A stretch of 5,917 nucleotides of DNA, from the NCBI GenBank assembly GCA_947463775.1, contig CANHVD010000392.1, forward strand, positions 1 to 5,917, given 5' to 3'. The translations under genes were made by a program, and so were the position numbers. Under the pieces are notes generated by a model. The model had not been told where the DNA came from and ran no database searches. It was given only the letters and a program-made list of their open reading frames with translations. This stretch comes from Planctomycetaceae bacterium. GTDB taxonomy: Bacteria; Planctomycetota; Planctomycetia; Planctomycetales; Planctomycetaceae. Of this stretch, positions 1-5,917 are shown in pieces; the first letter of the stretch is position 1, and each line of letters starts with the position of its first letter.

Positions 1-3000
1 ACGTTTAACGCGGCACCGTTACTATCGAGCACATTACGTTCGGCAAGAACTGACACGTGGCCTCGCCCGGCGTTGATTAGCCCCAGACGCACATCGGATT
101 CTCGATCCGCCGTCAGTCTGACGTTGCCGCCTGCCGTCACGATCGAAGTTCCATTCTGCATGTCGATCCCGGTCAGAGCATCATTTCCAATGTTGCCAGA
201 TGCCAGATGAACTGTTCCGGAGCCTCCAGTGGAAACATTCGCATTGAGATCAATGTCGTCGCTGGAGAATAATGAGACATGCCCCACGCCTGCTTCGATA
301 TTTCCATTGACGACGATATCCGCGGCGCCAGAGATGGTTTGAAGCAAAACATTGCCTGCTCCGTTGGCCGAAACTGCAATGCTATTCGCAGAACCGGTCC
401 CATCGTTCAGAGTTATCGTGCCATTTGTAGATCGCAGCACGATCGAGCCCGCATTGGTCGTCACAAGATCGCTTTGCAAAGCGTCAGTTGTTGCCATCAG
501 CGAATTATTGGTTTGCACTTTCTGAGTCGTGACGGTGACGTCGTCCACCGTCAGGCCGTTGCTTTCCAGAATGTTGATGCCACCACTGCCTGCGCGAGCC
601 GACAGGGTTGTAATCGTCGTCTCGATCGGATTGCTGCTTCCACCCAGCGTGCCGATTCCCAGGGCCGCCTGCAATCGCAATCCCAGTGCGACAACATCGC
701 TCTCACTGTCATTGGTCTCGGCATCCAGAATTGAGCCCGCACTGCTGGTGATGCTGACATGGCTATTTGAGGACGTAATGTCGCCGACTGTAATGTTATT
801 CAGGGCGAAAAGCCGGATTCCGCCATTGGCCGAAGTTAAAGCCGCTGTCGAATCCATCGTGATCGTACCGTTAGTCGCTTCGATAAGCAGCGTGCCTGCA
901 TTGCCTGTCTGAACATCGACATTCGGCAGCAGCCGGACCGAGTCATCCGCGATCAACGTCACATGTCCACTGGTCGAAGAAACGTCGGCCGTGATCTCAA
1001 CATCACGACCTGTGCCATTCGCCATCAGCAGGATATTGTCGCTTCCTGTCGAGATCGTCCCGTCGATGTCAATATCTCCATCGACCGTGGTGACAATGAC
1101 GTAACCCGAGTTCGTGGAGAGGCTTGCACTGGTCCCGATGTTGACAGATCCAGTTGAAGTGAATCTGATATCTCCGTCGCCGGAGGATTCCGCCGTTGTA
1201 TTGATCGCCACGCCATTGGCGACAACGACCGTCTCAGCGGTGACAGTGAGATTTCCGGTGTTGCCAGCGACTGCATTTCCCAACGTCAGGCTGGAATTTA
1301 GATTCACTGCGTCGGTACCACCATCGCCATTGATCGTCAGGGCTGCTCGATAATCCGTGTGCAGCGAATTGATATTGATCGTGTCATTGCCGAGGCCGGC
1401 ATTCAACGTGAGTTGTGTGCGGGGACTTTCAAAGCTGATGTTGGGACCGAGCGAAGAGACAATGCGGTTATTCAGAGTTCTGCTGCTGACCGCCGGACGC
1501 GAAGGGATAATCGCTGTCATGGCTACGGTATCTCCGACAGCAGAGACGTTGATAGTTTCAGTTCCACCGCCAACCGTCGATCCAAACGAAAACGTGCGAG
1601 CATCAGCGATGAGTTCATCGCGAATCGGTTCAGTGCCGGTGTACGTGATCGTGGTTGAAAGCAGTCCATCGGCGACAGTAATCGTCCCCTGGTGCCGAAC
1701 CGCAGGATCATCGTTACCCAACACATAGGAAACAGAATCGATTATGGACTTGTCGTTTGCGGAAGTCAGCAGCACCAGAGTATCGCCGCCGGTGGCTCCA
1801 TCACTGTCCAGCGCGTTGCCATCACTGTTCTGCAGGTCACCGTGAAAAGCAATGCCCTTGCTCAGGCTGTACAAACCGCCTTGAGTCGCCGTTGGCTGAA
1901 TGATGATCAGCACATCATCAGCGCCGTAGCCGTCGAATGTAAATGAGGTGATGTTAATAAAGTTGAATGTGCCAACGTAATCGGGAGTTCCACCGGTCAC
2001 ATTGCGAGTGAACACAAACGATCCGTCGTTGTCACTGGTGAATGTGATAACGACGAGGTCGTCGAAGTCAGTGCCAGCGATCAGAATGTCTTCAGTACCC
2101 ACCGCAACAGGATTCTCCTGATTCGCACCCACGTGAGGAATCAAGGTGGCGATATCAGCTTGAAACTCTGTCGAGTGGTAAGCGGCCGAGGATCCAAAAC
2201 GCAAGCGGTAGAATTCAGCCAGAGTTGTCCCGGTGAAAGCAGTGTGCGGATCGTCGCCCGCAAAAAACGGATTTGCCCCAGGACCAGTAATGTTGCTTGG
2301 GTCCAGAATCTGATTGGAATCCGCATAAGTACCGGTGACATCGTTGTAGAACACGTTGTTTAAGACGAGTGCCGCCAGCGGAGTCACAACACCGTAACCA
2401 GAGACAGGCGGCAAAGGAGCAATCTGATTGACATACAATGTGATGTTTGTGCCACTATTCCCGGCTGCCTCCGTTGTTCCAATTGCGTCATCCAGATTCC
2501 AATGCGCCACGAGATCTGCGTGGGTCGAGACTCCTGTCGTTCGAATCGTGCTTCGATCGGAAACCGAAAGAACCTGATCATACCAGGCAATATCATCCAA
2601 AAGGCCGTCGAAGAATCGCGTCAGATCACCTGGATCACGCCCTACGTTCATGAGTCCATTGACAGTATCTGTGATCGCGGTCCACGTCAGATCGTTCGGT
2701 GTTGAACCGGCAAGATAACCGGACTCCACACCATCAACGTAGATTCGCATCTTTCCGACTGCGTTGGTCGCATTGAAATCCCAGGTGTATTGGATGTTAC
2801 GCCAGGTATTCAGCAGCGCTGCGCCGTCAGGGCCGGAGCGAATGACAAAGTCTCCACCTGCCGTTGTTGTTCGACCATAAAGCTGGCCACTTGAGTTGTT
2901 GCGAAACTGGAATTCCATGCCTGCATTGTCCGGCCCCTCGAAGAATTGATTTCGACGGCTAGTGTCATGCATTCGCACCCAGAAGTTGAGCGTTCCTCGT

Positions 3001-5917
3001 TCGCCGACGTTGAAATCGCTGCTCCGGAATGTTGCAAAGTCATCAACGCCATCGAATTCAAGAGCTCCGCCAAACTGTCCTTGCCCGGGTCGAAATACCG
3101 CGCCAAATTCCGTGGGCACCACACCTGTGGTGGACAGATACAGTTGAATTCCGTTCTTGTTGTCGACAGCAATATCACCAGAAGACTGATTGAAGTCCCA
3201 GTGTGAAACAAGTCGCGCATCGGAGGCGAGTGCTGATACTCCGTTCGTACGGATGTTTGTTCGATCTGTTGAATTCAGAACTGAATTGAACCAGCCCACG
3301 TCATCCATAAGACCATCAAAATAGCGAGTTGTATCGCCGGGATCACGACCGATATTCATTAAGCCGTTGACAGTGCTGACAGCAGAAGCCCATGTCAAAT
3401 CGTTCGGTGTGAAATTGGTGAGATAGCCGGACTCAACGCCATCGATATAGATTCGCATGCGGCCAGTCGCATTGGTCGCGTTAAAGTCCCACGTGTACTG
3501 AATGTTGTGCCACGAGTTCAGCAGTGTGGCGCCATCGGGGCCTGATCGAATAACATTATCCCCGCCTACGGTCGTCGTTCGGCCATAAACCTGACCTCCG
3601 CTGGTGTTTCGATACTGCATCTCGAATCCAGCGTTACCGGGACCTTCGAAAAACTGATTTCGTCGGCTCGTATCATGCATTTGCACCCAGAAATTCAGAG
3701 TGCCAGCCGTTCCAACGTCAAACAGCGAACTCTGCCATACGCCAAAATCATCAGCGCCATCGAATTCCAGGGCTCCCCCGAAGACGCCGCCCGTTGGACG
3801 CCACAGCGGATCTGTGCTTCCGGGTTGTGGACCTGCGTACGCGAAGTTATTAAAGATATTGTTCTGGATCAGGATCTGATTCGTGTTCTGCGTCAACGAT
3901 GGAGTGATGTAAACACCAGCGGGCTGAGCATAGACGCCGTTAGCATTGGTTTCTGCAGAGTCATTCCAGTCAAACGTGTTGTGGACGATATCGAGCCCAG
4001 CGGCAGTCAGCCCCTGATTGGTAATCGTGACGGTGTAGTTCTGATTGCCCAAAGACTGGAAATCGAGCGTATCCAGTCCGTTACCGAAGTAGTTGAAGGA
4101 GATCTCGCCGCTGAACGCAAAGTTATTTGGAGTTCCTGCGGAATCCTGAGGTCCGATGGCAATCGGGCCCCAGCGGAAATGGTCTTCTCTAAACTCATTC
4201 CGTGTGATCAGAATATTTTGCCCACTGCCGGCATCCCCATCACGAATTGCGGCTCGGCCCCAGCGGCCTTCGAAAACGGAATCAGAAACTTCCAATCCAT
4301 CGGCACCGTTCGCGCCACTGCCTTCAAAAACAACAGCGCTGCGATAGCCTTCTCCGGTCGCATTACTTCCGAACAGAATGCGGTTGATCGAAGTAAAATC
4401 CGCTGTCGTAATGACTACGTAGCCCTGGTAATCCGTGGTATTGTGGATTTGCCAGCCCAGCTTGGCGTCACTCAGGATCACCTCGTCAGCCGAAATACGG
4501 ATCGCTTCGTCGAAGTTACTGGTGGGAGCTCCCGATTTCAGGATATTCGTGAGTCCCATTCCCTGACCATCGATCGTAACGGTCTTATTGACTGCCAGTG
4601 TCGATGTATGCAGGTATGTCCCCTGATCGACATGAATGATTCCGCCGGCGGTCACAGCCGTGATCGCCTCGGGGATCGTGGCAAAAGCATTGAGCCCATA
4701 GACACCAGCTTGGTTGCCAGCCGTCAGAAAATCATAATCCGTAACAGAGGTGCCATTCGAAAGCCCAACAAAGGTGTTGGAAACATACACATCCGTGACT
4801 GCGGCTGGTCGACGGATCAGCACAATGTCATTGCCCGTGCCGCCGTTGTAATAGATGCTGTATGCACCACCACCACCACCGGCCGTAACAACAGCTCCAT
4901 TGGCGAGCCCCGAAAAGGTCCCGACGATGGCATCAACGCCATCATTCTGAACGATGACGTAGACGTCTCCGGTCAAAGACTGAGTTGACCCAAGATCCTG
5001 AAGATTCAACGTCGCGCCAGAATTGATCGTGACAGTTCCTGTCACCTGCGTTTGGTCGTAATCAACTCCCGCAACGGCTCCTGGATATCCTCCAGCATTA
5101 TCATCATCCACTTCAATCAGCAGCGTGGAACCACCAGTCAGCGTCAGGTTGCCCGAGGTCGTAATCCCGGGGCTGTTTCCCGGGGAAAGCACTCCGTTCG
5201 GGCCGATCGTGAGTGCTCCGGAAATATTCAGCCAGCCTCCAAGGAGACCACCATCAGAAATCTCGATTCCGTTGTGGATAATACCAGTTCCGATCAGCTG
5301 AGCGTGTTCAGCAACCAGACTACCGGCAAAGCTGTCACCCGACAGCCGTACTTGTGATTCCTGCAGCAAAGTTACAATGCCGGCTGACTCAAACTGCAGA
5401 CTCCCAATCTCAACATCGCCGTTGCCCAGCGTAATGCTGTCGGCGTTCATCTCGGCATGCCCGGTCACCTGCAATAGGCTTTCTGAAGCGTCAGCCAGCA
5501 GGCCGTCGACCTCCAACGCTAACGAACTCGCAGAATTTTGCCCGATCAGAGTCATCTCCGAGGATTCATGAATGTGTACATGTCCTGCGGAATGAAACGT
5601 TAAGCTGCCACTATGGAATTCGCCTCGGACGTCAATCTCGTCCGCCGTAAGGTCTGTGTTTCCGTGAACGGTTAATGTCGCCGTATCAGCGAGCTGAATT
5701 TCATCTTCGGATGAAAGAGTCAGCTCGCCAGCATTGCTTGAGCCTGTCAGTTCCACAGCTGAATCAATATCTATCTCAACTGACTCTGTGGCTGTTACAG
5801 ACAAACTGCTCAGGTCGACGTGATCAGCAGCATGCTGCCCAAGGACGATTGAAGATGCTTCAAATGAAGCATGTCCGCCAACCTCAATCTGCGCGTCGAC
5901 GCTGTTTGTCAAAGTTC
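1..5917 (-). CDS. Giant multidomain surface/secreted protein (adhesin-like), internal fragment, partial at both ends
   Basis: One minus-strand frame (codons at 5915..3) is open for 1,971 codons with no stop; about 90 would be expected by chance in random sequence. The reading stays coherent from edge to edge, so no frameshift is suspected. Modules in order are solenoid repeats, an SPGNSPG strand-loop-strand module, a pectate-lyase-like beta-helix, two LamG modules, a return to the beta-helix, a GxGNDT module and FHA-like solenoid repeats. The composition (no Cys, about eight Lys, many Asp/Thr/Ser/Gly/Asn) fits an exported protein folding outside the cytoplasm. The true start lies to the right of the window and the stop to the left. 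The first in-frame Met (residue 121, codon 5555..5553) sits in the middle of a repeat and is not a credible start. The family style resembles giant planctomycete exported proteins; adhesion or matrix function is inferred. No enzyme active site is recognisable. Confidence 0.95.
12..458 (-). repeat. Diverged solenoid super-repeat, copy 2 (residues 1820-1968)
   Basis: Copy 2 aligns with copy 1 through GNVLLQTISGAADIVV (1854-1869), GVGHVSLFSSDDIDL (1876-1890), GGNVRLTADRESDVRLG (1929-1945) and GHVSVLAERNVLDS (1952-1965). Identity is low to moderate and concentrated at strand positions. It runs almost to the left edge, so a following unit may lie beyond the window. Confidence 0.6.
558..680 (-). 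other. GIGT-NP-ET-AGSGGI spacer motif between solenoid super-repeats (residues 1746-1786)
   Basis: LRLQAALGIGT (1746-1756), SSNPIETTITTLSARAGSGG (1760-1779) and INILESNG (1780-1787) follow a pattern I know from many giant bacterial adhesin-like proteins: L-R-L-x-A-A-x-G-I-G-T, N-P-I/L-E-T, then L-x-A-R-x-G-S-G-G-I. It separates the two super-repeat copies and probably belongs to the repeating unit. Its function beyond solenoid structure is unknown. Confidence 0.6.
714..1115 (-). repeat. Diverged solenoid super-repeat, copy 1 (residues 1601-1734)
   Basis: Copy 1 of a higher-order repeat with a period of about 228 residues. Anchors are DNILLMANGTGRDVEI (1626-1641), SGHVTLIADDSVRL (1649-1662), a G-G-I-R-L-F-A strand (1698-1704) and SHVSITSSAGSILDAET (1718-1734). 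Matching segments recur in copy 2 at offsets of 228 (N1627/N1855, H1651/H1879) to 234 (H1719/H1953). The drift in offset reflects small indels in turns. Confidence 0.6.
1296..1412 (-). other. GxGNDT calcium-type (RTX-like) motif segment (residues 1502-1540)
   Basis: LTLNAGLGNDTININ (1502-1516) carries the G-x-G-N-D-x core of RTX-type calcium-binding turns. LTINGDGGTDAVNLN follows (1526-1540) with a degenerate GDGGTD version. A related FDGYGADDVL lies upstream at 1327-1336. Only one copy is canonical, so this is not a full RTX nonapeptide array; such arrays need several consecutive turns to form the calcium roll. It may act as a single calcium-stabilised turn between strands. Confidence 0.6.
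1413..2120 (-). other. Beta-rich module of planctomycete type with ITYTGTEPI motif (residues 1266-1501)
   Basis: After the helix cap comes a strand-rich stretch: EDILIAGTDFDDLVVITF (1276-1292), NFINITSFTFDGYGADDVLI (1318-1337), an Asp/Gly-rich loop (1360-1380) and the string GTITVADGLLSTTITYTGTEPI (1410-1431). A TFSFG...ETINV segment (1441-1457) and an ISFESP strand (1493-1498) lead into the GxGNDT motif. I recognise the order (SFTFDGxGxDD, a loop with GDTLxLL, ITYTGxEPI, TFxFG, xFxSP, then GxGNDT) as a recurrent block in giant planctomycete exported proteins. I know of no named domain or proven function for it. Asp/Asn-rich turns could bind calcium (inference). Confidence 0.6.
2121..2399 (-). 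other. Return of the beta-helix: last rung and end segment (residues 1173-1265)
   Basis: ALVLNNVFYNDVTG (1182-1195) has the same N-x-F rung signature as ILIQNNIFNNFAYAG (681-695), just before the LamG modules. It is followed by NITGPGANPFFAGDD (1208-1222), EFYRLRFGSSAAYHS (1234-1248) and PHVGANQ (1260-1266). These correspond to the common closing pattern of PbH1 proteins: an N-I-x-G-x-x-P-x-F segment, then Y-R-L-x-x-G-S-x-A, then a G-A-x-E/Q end. The best reading is that this is the C-terminal end of the helix begun at residue 374, separated from it by the LamG pair. An independent short helix is the alternative. Confidence 0.7.
2427..2516 (-). other. Orphan LamG opening strand after module 2 (residues 1134-1163)
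   Basis: Residues 1135-1148 (LVAHWNLDDAIGTT), followed by AAGNSGTNITLYV, repeat the LamG opening segment seen at 902-926 (LVSHWDFNQSSGD). No GGALEFDG core follows; the sequence passes through a Pro-rich linker (about 1164-1172) back into beta-helix. Two readings are possible. Either a third LamG was lost or never fully copied, or the array is circularly permuted so that this strand completes a preceding jellyroll. Sequence alone does not decide between them. Confidence 0.65.
2526..3071 (-). repeat. LamG direct repeat, copy 2
   Basis: Copy 2 of the 708-base repeat (residues 949-1130). The match to copy 1 continues for a few residues past GVS, but the following segment to the LVxHW strand is three codons shorter (offset 233 at LV instead of 236). 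Substitutions are mostly conservative (I/V, Y/F, M/L, R/K), which suggests that both copies remain under selection as folded domains. Confidence 0.9.
2526..3212 (-). other. LamG/concanavalin-like module 2 (residues 902-1130)
   Basis: This copy is complete. It opens with LVSHWDFNQSSGD (902-914), the usual first strand of this family, followed after a linker by FGGALEFDGVDDF (948-960). Then come TLNFWVRMHDTSRRNQFFEG, WRNIQYTWDF (1038-1047), RIYVDGVESGY (1057-1067), GLMNVGRDPGD (1087-1097) and FFDGLLDDIAWYD (1101-1113). Between residues 949-1130 and module 1 (713-894) the alignment has no gaps and about 134 of 182 residues are identical by eye count. The two are therefore products of an internal duplication followed by moderate divergence. 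It is probably a binding module for carbohydrate or protein ligands; the specificity cannot be told from sequence. Confidence 0.87.
3234..3779 (-). repeat. LamG direct repeat, copy 1
   Basis: Copy 1 of a tandem repeat with a period of exactly 708 bases (236 codons). Anchors such as GGALEFDG, HDTSRRNQFFEGP, SGPDGA, DGVESGY and GRDPGD all recur at an offset of 236 residues without any gap. Synonymous differences are scattered along the copies, so the duplication is not very recent, although the protein stays about 74% identical. Confidence 0.9.
3234..3785 (-). other. LamG/concanavalin-like module 1 (residues 711-894)
   Basis: The module begins with FGGALEFDGADDF (712-724) and continues with a T-L-N-F-W-V strand, HDTSRRNQFFEGP (747-759), WHNIQYTWDF (802-811), the strand-turn RIYIDGVESGY (821-831), a GLMNIGRDPGD stretch (851-861) and RYFDGLMDDVGWFN (864-877). 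This is the standard order of a LamG-like jellyroll: GGALxFDG, FWV, W-x-N-I-x-Y, I-Y-x-D-G, I-G-R and F-D-G-x-D-D. Many such domains bind glycans or proteins, often with calcium; the ligand here is unknown. The usual opening strand of the family, LVxHWxxD, is missing in front of this copy; the preceding residues are Pro/Gly-rich linker. Confidence 0.85.
3831..4796 (-). other. Right-handed parallel beta-helix domain, pectate-lyase-like, N-terminal part (residues 374-695)
   Basis: The domain opens with the characteristic start of PbH1/pectin-lyase-like folds: an amphipathic I-P-E-A-I-T-A-V segment (414-421), then GGIIHVDQGTY (424-434) and a K-T-V-T-I-D-G-Q-G strand (444-452). Successive rungs then carry an N-x-F ladder: SVF at 546-548, N573-F575, N608-F610, N646-F648 and N686-F688. 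Such stacked Asn/Phe positions are typical of beta-helix proteins. Related folds occur in polysaccharide lyases and in non-catalytic surface proteins. I see no arrangement of catalytic residues that would support lyase activity. The helix is not capped here: it runs into the LamG insert, and a matching rung appears about 500 residues later. Confidence 0.8.
4809..5276 (-). other. Autotransporter-type strand-loop-strand (PATR-like) module (residues 214-369)
   Basis: Residues 243-250 read LSPGNSPG, the hallmark of passenger-associated strand-loop-strand repeats. They are preceded by a G-x-L-x-I-G-P-N-G strand and followed by NLTLTGGSTLLIEV. Next come the usual D-Y-D-Q element (285-288), a GTVTINSGATLNL strand, a V-Y-V-I-V-Q strand, G-T-F-S-G-L (332-337) and a closing Y-N-G-G-T-G-N-D-I-V-L (356-366). 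The order and spacing match the complete module as known from autotransporter passengers and planctomycete exported proteins. A run of five glycines (346-350) lies near its end. In classical autotransporters this module often lies towards the C-terminus; here it sits between a solenoid and a beta-helix, so it is probably only a structural spacer. No translocator barrel is visible. Confidence 0.8.
5277..5915 (-). repeat. N-terminal-side beta-solenoid region with about 67-residue imperfect repeats (residues 1-213)
   Basis: At least two full units and two partial ones can be aligned by eye. Each unit has a SLxF/SLxV strand (Leu at residues 38, 105 and 173, a spacing of 67-68), then an E-S-x-V/M-x-L-x-G strand, a short A-x-x-L-x-V-x-G-H strand and an A-D-x-I-x-L-G strand (Ile at 23, 94 and 161). 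The last unit stops after about 40 residues, where the next module begins. Alternating hydrophobic strands with Ser/Gly/Asp turns are typical of filamentous-haemagglutinin-like solenoids. The repeat enters from beyond the right edge, so more copies are expected there. The likely role is a rigid stalk; no ligand site is identified. Confidence 0.8.

Larger units (their letters stand above)
3..1295 (-). other. C-terminal-side filamentous-haemagglutinin-like beta-solenoid (residues 1541-1971, continues past the left edge)
   Basis: The region is a long run of short strands of the forms G-H-V-x-L, G-S-I-x-L, N-G-T-I-T-x and D-I-x-L, separated by Gly/Asn/Ser/Thr turns, in rungs of roughly 20-25 residues. 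Examples are SGDGDIRFTSTGSVNIG (1578-1594), GHVTLIADDSVRL (1650-1662), GSIVLRSTNGTITLNDG (1823-1839) and GHVSLFSSDDIDL (1878-1890). There are no aromatic residues apart from scattered Phe/Tyr, no Trp and one Lys (1799). These are marks of haemagglutinin-type solenoids in two-partner adhesins and giant surface proteins. The likely role is a long rigid fibre. The frame is still open at base 3, in the middle of a repeat. Confidence 0.8.

Noticed and set aside
1296..1412. Full RTX calcium-roll toxin or adhesin repeat
   Set aside because: Only one canonical GxGNDT turn plus degenerate versions are present, not the run of consecutive nonapeptides needed for an RTX array.
2810..3220. 136-codon minus-strand ORF within the LamG modules
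   Set aside because: It is in a different minus-strand frame from the main gene, has no domain signal, and overlaps a clear LamG module.
2526..3779. Direct repeats considered as a mobile-element or CRISPR-like array
   Set aside because: The repeats are long, in frame, code for a LamG fold, and have no short repeat/spacer pattern, inverted ends or transposase.
3831..4796. Active pectate lyase or other polysaccharide lyase
   Set aside because: Only the fold signature is visible. No cluster of catalytic Arg/Lys/Asp in a lyase-like pattern is recognised, and Lys is nearly absent, so an enzyme call is not supported.
4866..4880. Short (ACC)5 triplet run, a possible slippage site for phase variation
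   Set aside because: It encodes Gly 346-350; a change in triplet number would keep the frame, and five units is short. It could alter a glycine linker only.
3675..4988. 437-codon plus-strand open frame
   Set aside because: It lies antisense to the beta-helix and SPGNSPG modules, its translation has no recognisable domain or compositional logic, and the minus frame is coherent throughout. It is a shadow of codon bias on the coding strand.
5553..5555. In-frame ATG (Met 121) with GGAG just upstream as a possible start
   Set aside because: The GGAG is only about one base from the ATG, too close to act as a ribosome binding site. The codon lies inside a repeat that continues on both sides, and the frame is open to the right edge.

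Overview
The window lies wholly inside one very large gene on the minus strand. Read from the right edge to the left, the frame with codons at 5915..3 runs 1,971 codons without a stop. It has no start or stop inside the window. There is no intergenic DNA, RNA gene, promoter or terminator here; shorter ORFs on either strand are out-of-frame shadows. Residue numbers below count from the right edge (residue 1 = 5915..5913; residue n starts at 5918-3n).

The product is a secreted or surface mosaic rich in beta-structure, Gly, Thr, Ser, Asn and Asp. My translation has no cysteine and only about eight lysines. Moving from the N-terminal side (right) to the C-terminal side (left): residues 1-213 are about 67-residue beta-solenoid repeats. 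Residues 214-369 are an autotransporter-type strand-loop-strand module with an SPGNSPG motif. Residues 374-695 are a pectate-lyase-like right-handed beta-helix. Residues 711-1163 hold two tandem LamG/concanavalin-type modules plus an orphan third LamG opening strand. Residues 1173-1265 look like the last rung and end cap of the same beta-helix. Residues 1266-1540 are a beta-rich module ending in a GxGNDT calcium-type motif. Residues 1541-1971 are filamentous-haemagglutinin-like solenoid repeats that continue past the left edge.

This module mix and the stock phrases (ITYTGTEPI, LNAGLGNDT, GIGT...NP.ET...AGSGGI) resemble the giant exported proteins of Planctomycetota. That assignment is recall of family style, not a search, and the species cannot be named. 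The likely role is a giant adhesin or cell-envelope/matrix protein: solenoids form a stalk, and the LamG pair could form a ligand-binding (possibly glycan-binding) knob looped out of the beta-helix. No catalytic residues, secretion signal or anchor can be seen because both termini lie outside the window.

The most unusual features are the LamG pair apparently inserted into the beta-helix, the out-of-register (permuted) boundaries of that LamG array, and a diverged repeat of about 228 residues in the C-terminal solenoid.
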